Assembly (NCBI RefSeq): GCF_900155965.1
Contig: NZ_FTMG01000025.1
Coordinates: forward strand, 1 to 64,000
From: Mucilaginibacter lappiensis
GTDB lineage: Bacteria > Bacteroidota > Bacteroidia > Sphingobacteriales > Sphingobacteriaceae
Length of the DNA stretch: 64,000 nt
Direction of reading: 5' to 3'
The notes under the pieces were generated by a model, which worked only from the letters and a program-made list of their open reading frames with translations, was not told the DNA's origin and did not search any database. Positions 63,244 through 64,000 of the stretch are shown here, piece by piece (position 1 is the first letter of the stretch; every line of letters begins with the position of its first letter). The position numbers and the translations under genes are program-made.

Positions 63244-64000
63244 ATGCCTTTCCCTATCTATAAACAACCTGATCAAATGGACTGCGGCCCTACTTGCCTG
63301 CGGATGATCGCTAAATATTATGGAAGAAATTTTAAACTTCAAACCCTAAGGCGGCTTTGCGAGATCAACAAAGAAGGCGTGTCCTTACTGGGTATCAGCG
63401 ATGCATCAGAAAAAATTGGTTTCAGGTCAATTGGCGTTAAATTGAATGCAGAACAATTAAAAGAAGCAGAGCTACCATGTATTTTACATTGGCGACAAAA
63501 TCATTTTGTAGTACTGTATAAGATAAAAAAACACAAATACTATTTAGCAGACCCGGCTGCCGGTTTAATAACCCTGAGTGAAGAAGATTTTAAACGCAAT
63601 TGGCAAAGTGATACAGAAAGCATGGAGGGAATTGCTTTATTACTTTCGCCCACGCCACAATTTTATGAACAAGAGGAGGAGAAAGGCAGTGAAGTGCGCT
63701 GGTCGTTCCTGTTGCGATACCTGATTACTTACCGTAAATTGGTTATACAACTTTTGTTTGGCCTGGGTATTGGAAGTTTATTGCAGCTTATTACTCCTTT
63801 TTTAACCCAATCCATTGTTGATATAGGGATCAATACCCGTAACCTCAACTTTATTTATATTATACTTTTTGCACAAACGGCTCTTATCATAGGCCGGGTT
63901 AGTGTTGATTTTATACGGTCATGGATACTGTTGCATATCAGTACACGGGTTAACGTTTCTATACTCACCGACTTCTTGATCAAACTGATGAAACTACCTA
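63244..64000 (+). CDS. C39-peptidase-containing ABC exporter, 5' part only
   Basis: The frame is open from ATG 63244 to the window end (252 codons). Residues 1-130 are a C39 peptidase domain with a complete triad: Cys in PDQMDCGPTCLRMIAKYYG, His in HWRQNHFVVLYKI, Asp in YLADPAAG. From about 165 the ABC transporter membrane domain begins (LVIQLLFGLGIGSLLQLITPF, QSIVDIGINTRNLNFI). Such proteins cut double-glycine leaders and export peptides such as bacteriocins. The ATPase part lies beyond the window. Confidence 0.9.
   Translation, partial: MPFPIYKQPDQMDCGPTCLRMIAKYYGRNFKLQTLRRLCEINKEGVSLLGISDASEKIGFRSIGVKLNAEQLKEAELPCILHWRQNHFVVLYKIKKHKYYLADPAAGLITLSEEDFKRNWQSDTESMEGIALLLSPTPQFYEQEEEKGSEVRWSFLLRYLITYRKLVIQLLFGLGIGSLLQLITPFLTQSIVDIGINTRNLNFIYIILFAQTALIIGRVSVDFIRSWILLHISTRVNVSILTDFLIKLMKLP

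Overview
The window looks like chromosomal DNA of a Bacteroidota bacterium of the Sphingobacteriaceae, most like Mucilaginibacter or Pedobacter. This rests on several things seen in the sequence: an alternative complex III locus joined to a caa3/aa3-type oxidase locus, STN-type TonB receptors under ECF sigma/FecR control, TAnnTTTG promoter octamers, weak or absent Shine-Dalgarno sequences, DUF4286/DUF983/DUF2461/PorT-like families, and intergenic hairpin repeats. The genus is inferred from gene content and style; no 16S gene is present.

Layout. 1-330 is the 3' end of an IS110-type transposase. 367-6362 holds mixed housekeeping and envelope genes: GNAT, SirB1-like transglutaminase fold, methyltransferase, Omp85-type barrel, lipoprotein and PorT-like barrel. 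A deoxyhypusine synthase homologue follows at 6541-7521. 7776-25199 is a respiratory supercluster on the plus strand: actABCDEF, then cytochrome oxidase subunits II and I, heme A synthase, heme O synthase, two subunit III proteins, subunit IV, SCO, DUF420, a small membrane protein and DUF983. It encodes quinol oxidation, electron transfer and O2 reduction, plus cofactor synthesis and assembly. DUF2461 and OmpA genes follow.

27116-41984 contains DUF4286, a TPR protein, and a three-gene plus-strand operon of an S9-peptidase-like lipoprotein, histidine kinase and response regulator. In the S9-like protein the nucleophile Ser and the catalytic His both appear to be lost. Then come a methyltransferase and UbiA-like pair, a metallophosphoesterase, a MoxR ATPase/VOC/VWA group, a PfkB sugar kinase and an NTF2-like secreted protein. 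42091-46047 has tandem JmjC-like cupin proteins, a fasciclin-domain protein and HemW. 46279-48701 has an M60 metallopeptidase and a Tat-exported superoxide dismutase; the same 15-bp site lies 120-132 bp upstream of each.

48916-60124 is a minus-strand iron-acquisition cluster: ECF sigma, FecR, STN-TonB receptor, PLP decarboxylase, an IucA/IucC synthetase fused to an acyltransferase, an amine N-hydroxylase and a MATE exporter. Together these make a plausible hydroxamate siderophore system with cell-surface signalling. KatG (60542-62800) follows, so iron uptake is flanked by peroxide and superoxide defence. The right edge cuts a C39-peptidase ABC exporter gene.

The intergenic DNA carries at least three repeat classes: TGTAAACC-ended elements (three copies), REP-like TCATTGCGA/TCATTTCGA hairpins, and long hairpins built from short locus-specific words. 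No rRNA, tRNA or CRISPR array was seen. All positions and family calls come from reading the sequence; no database search was run.
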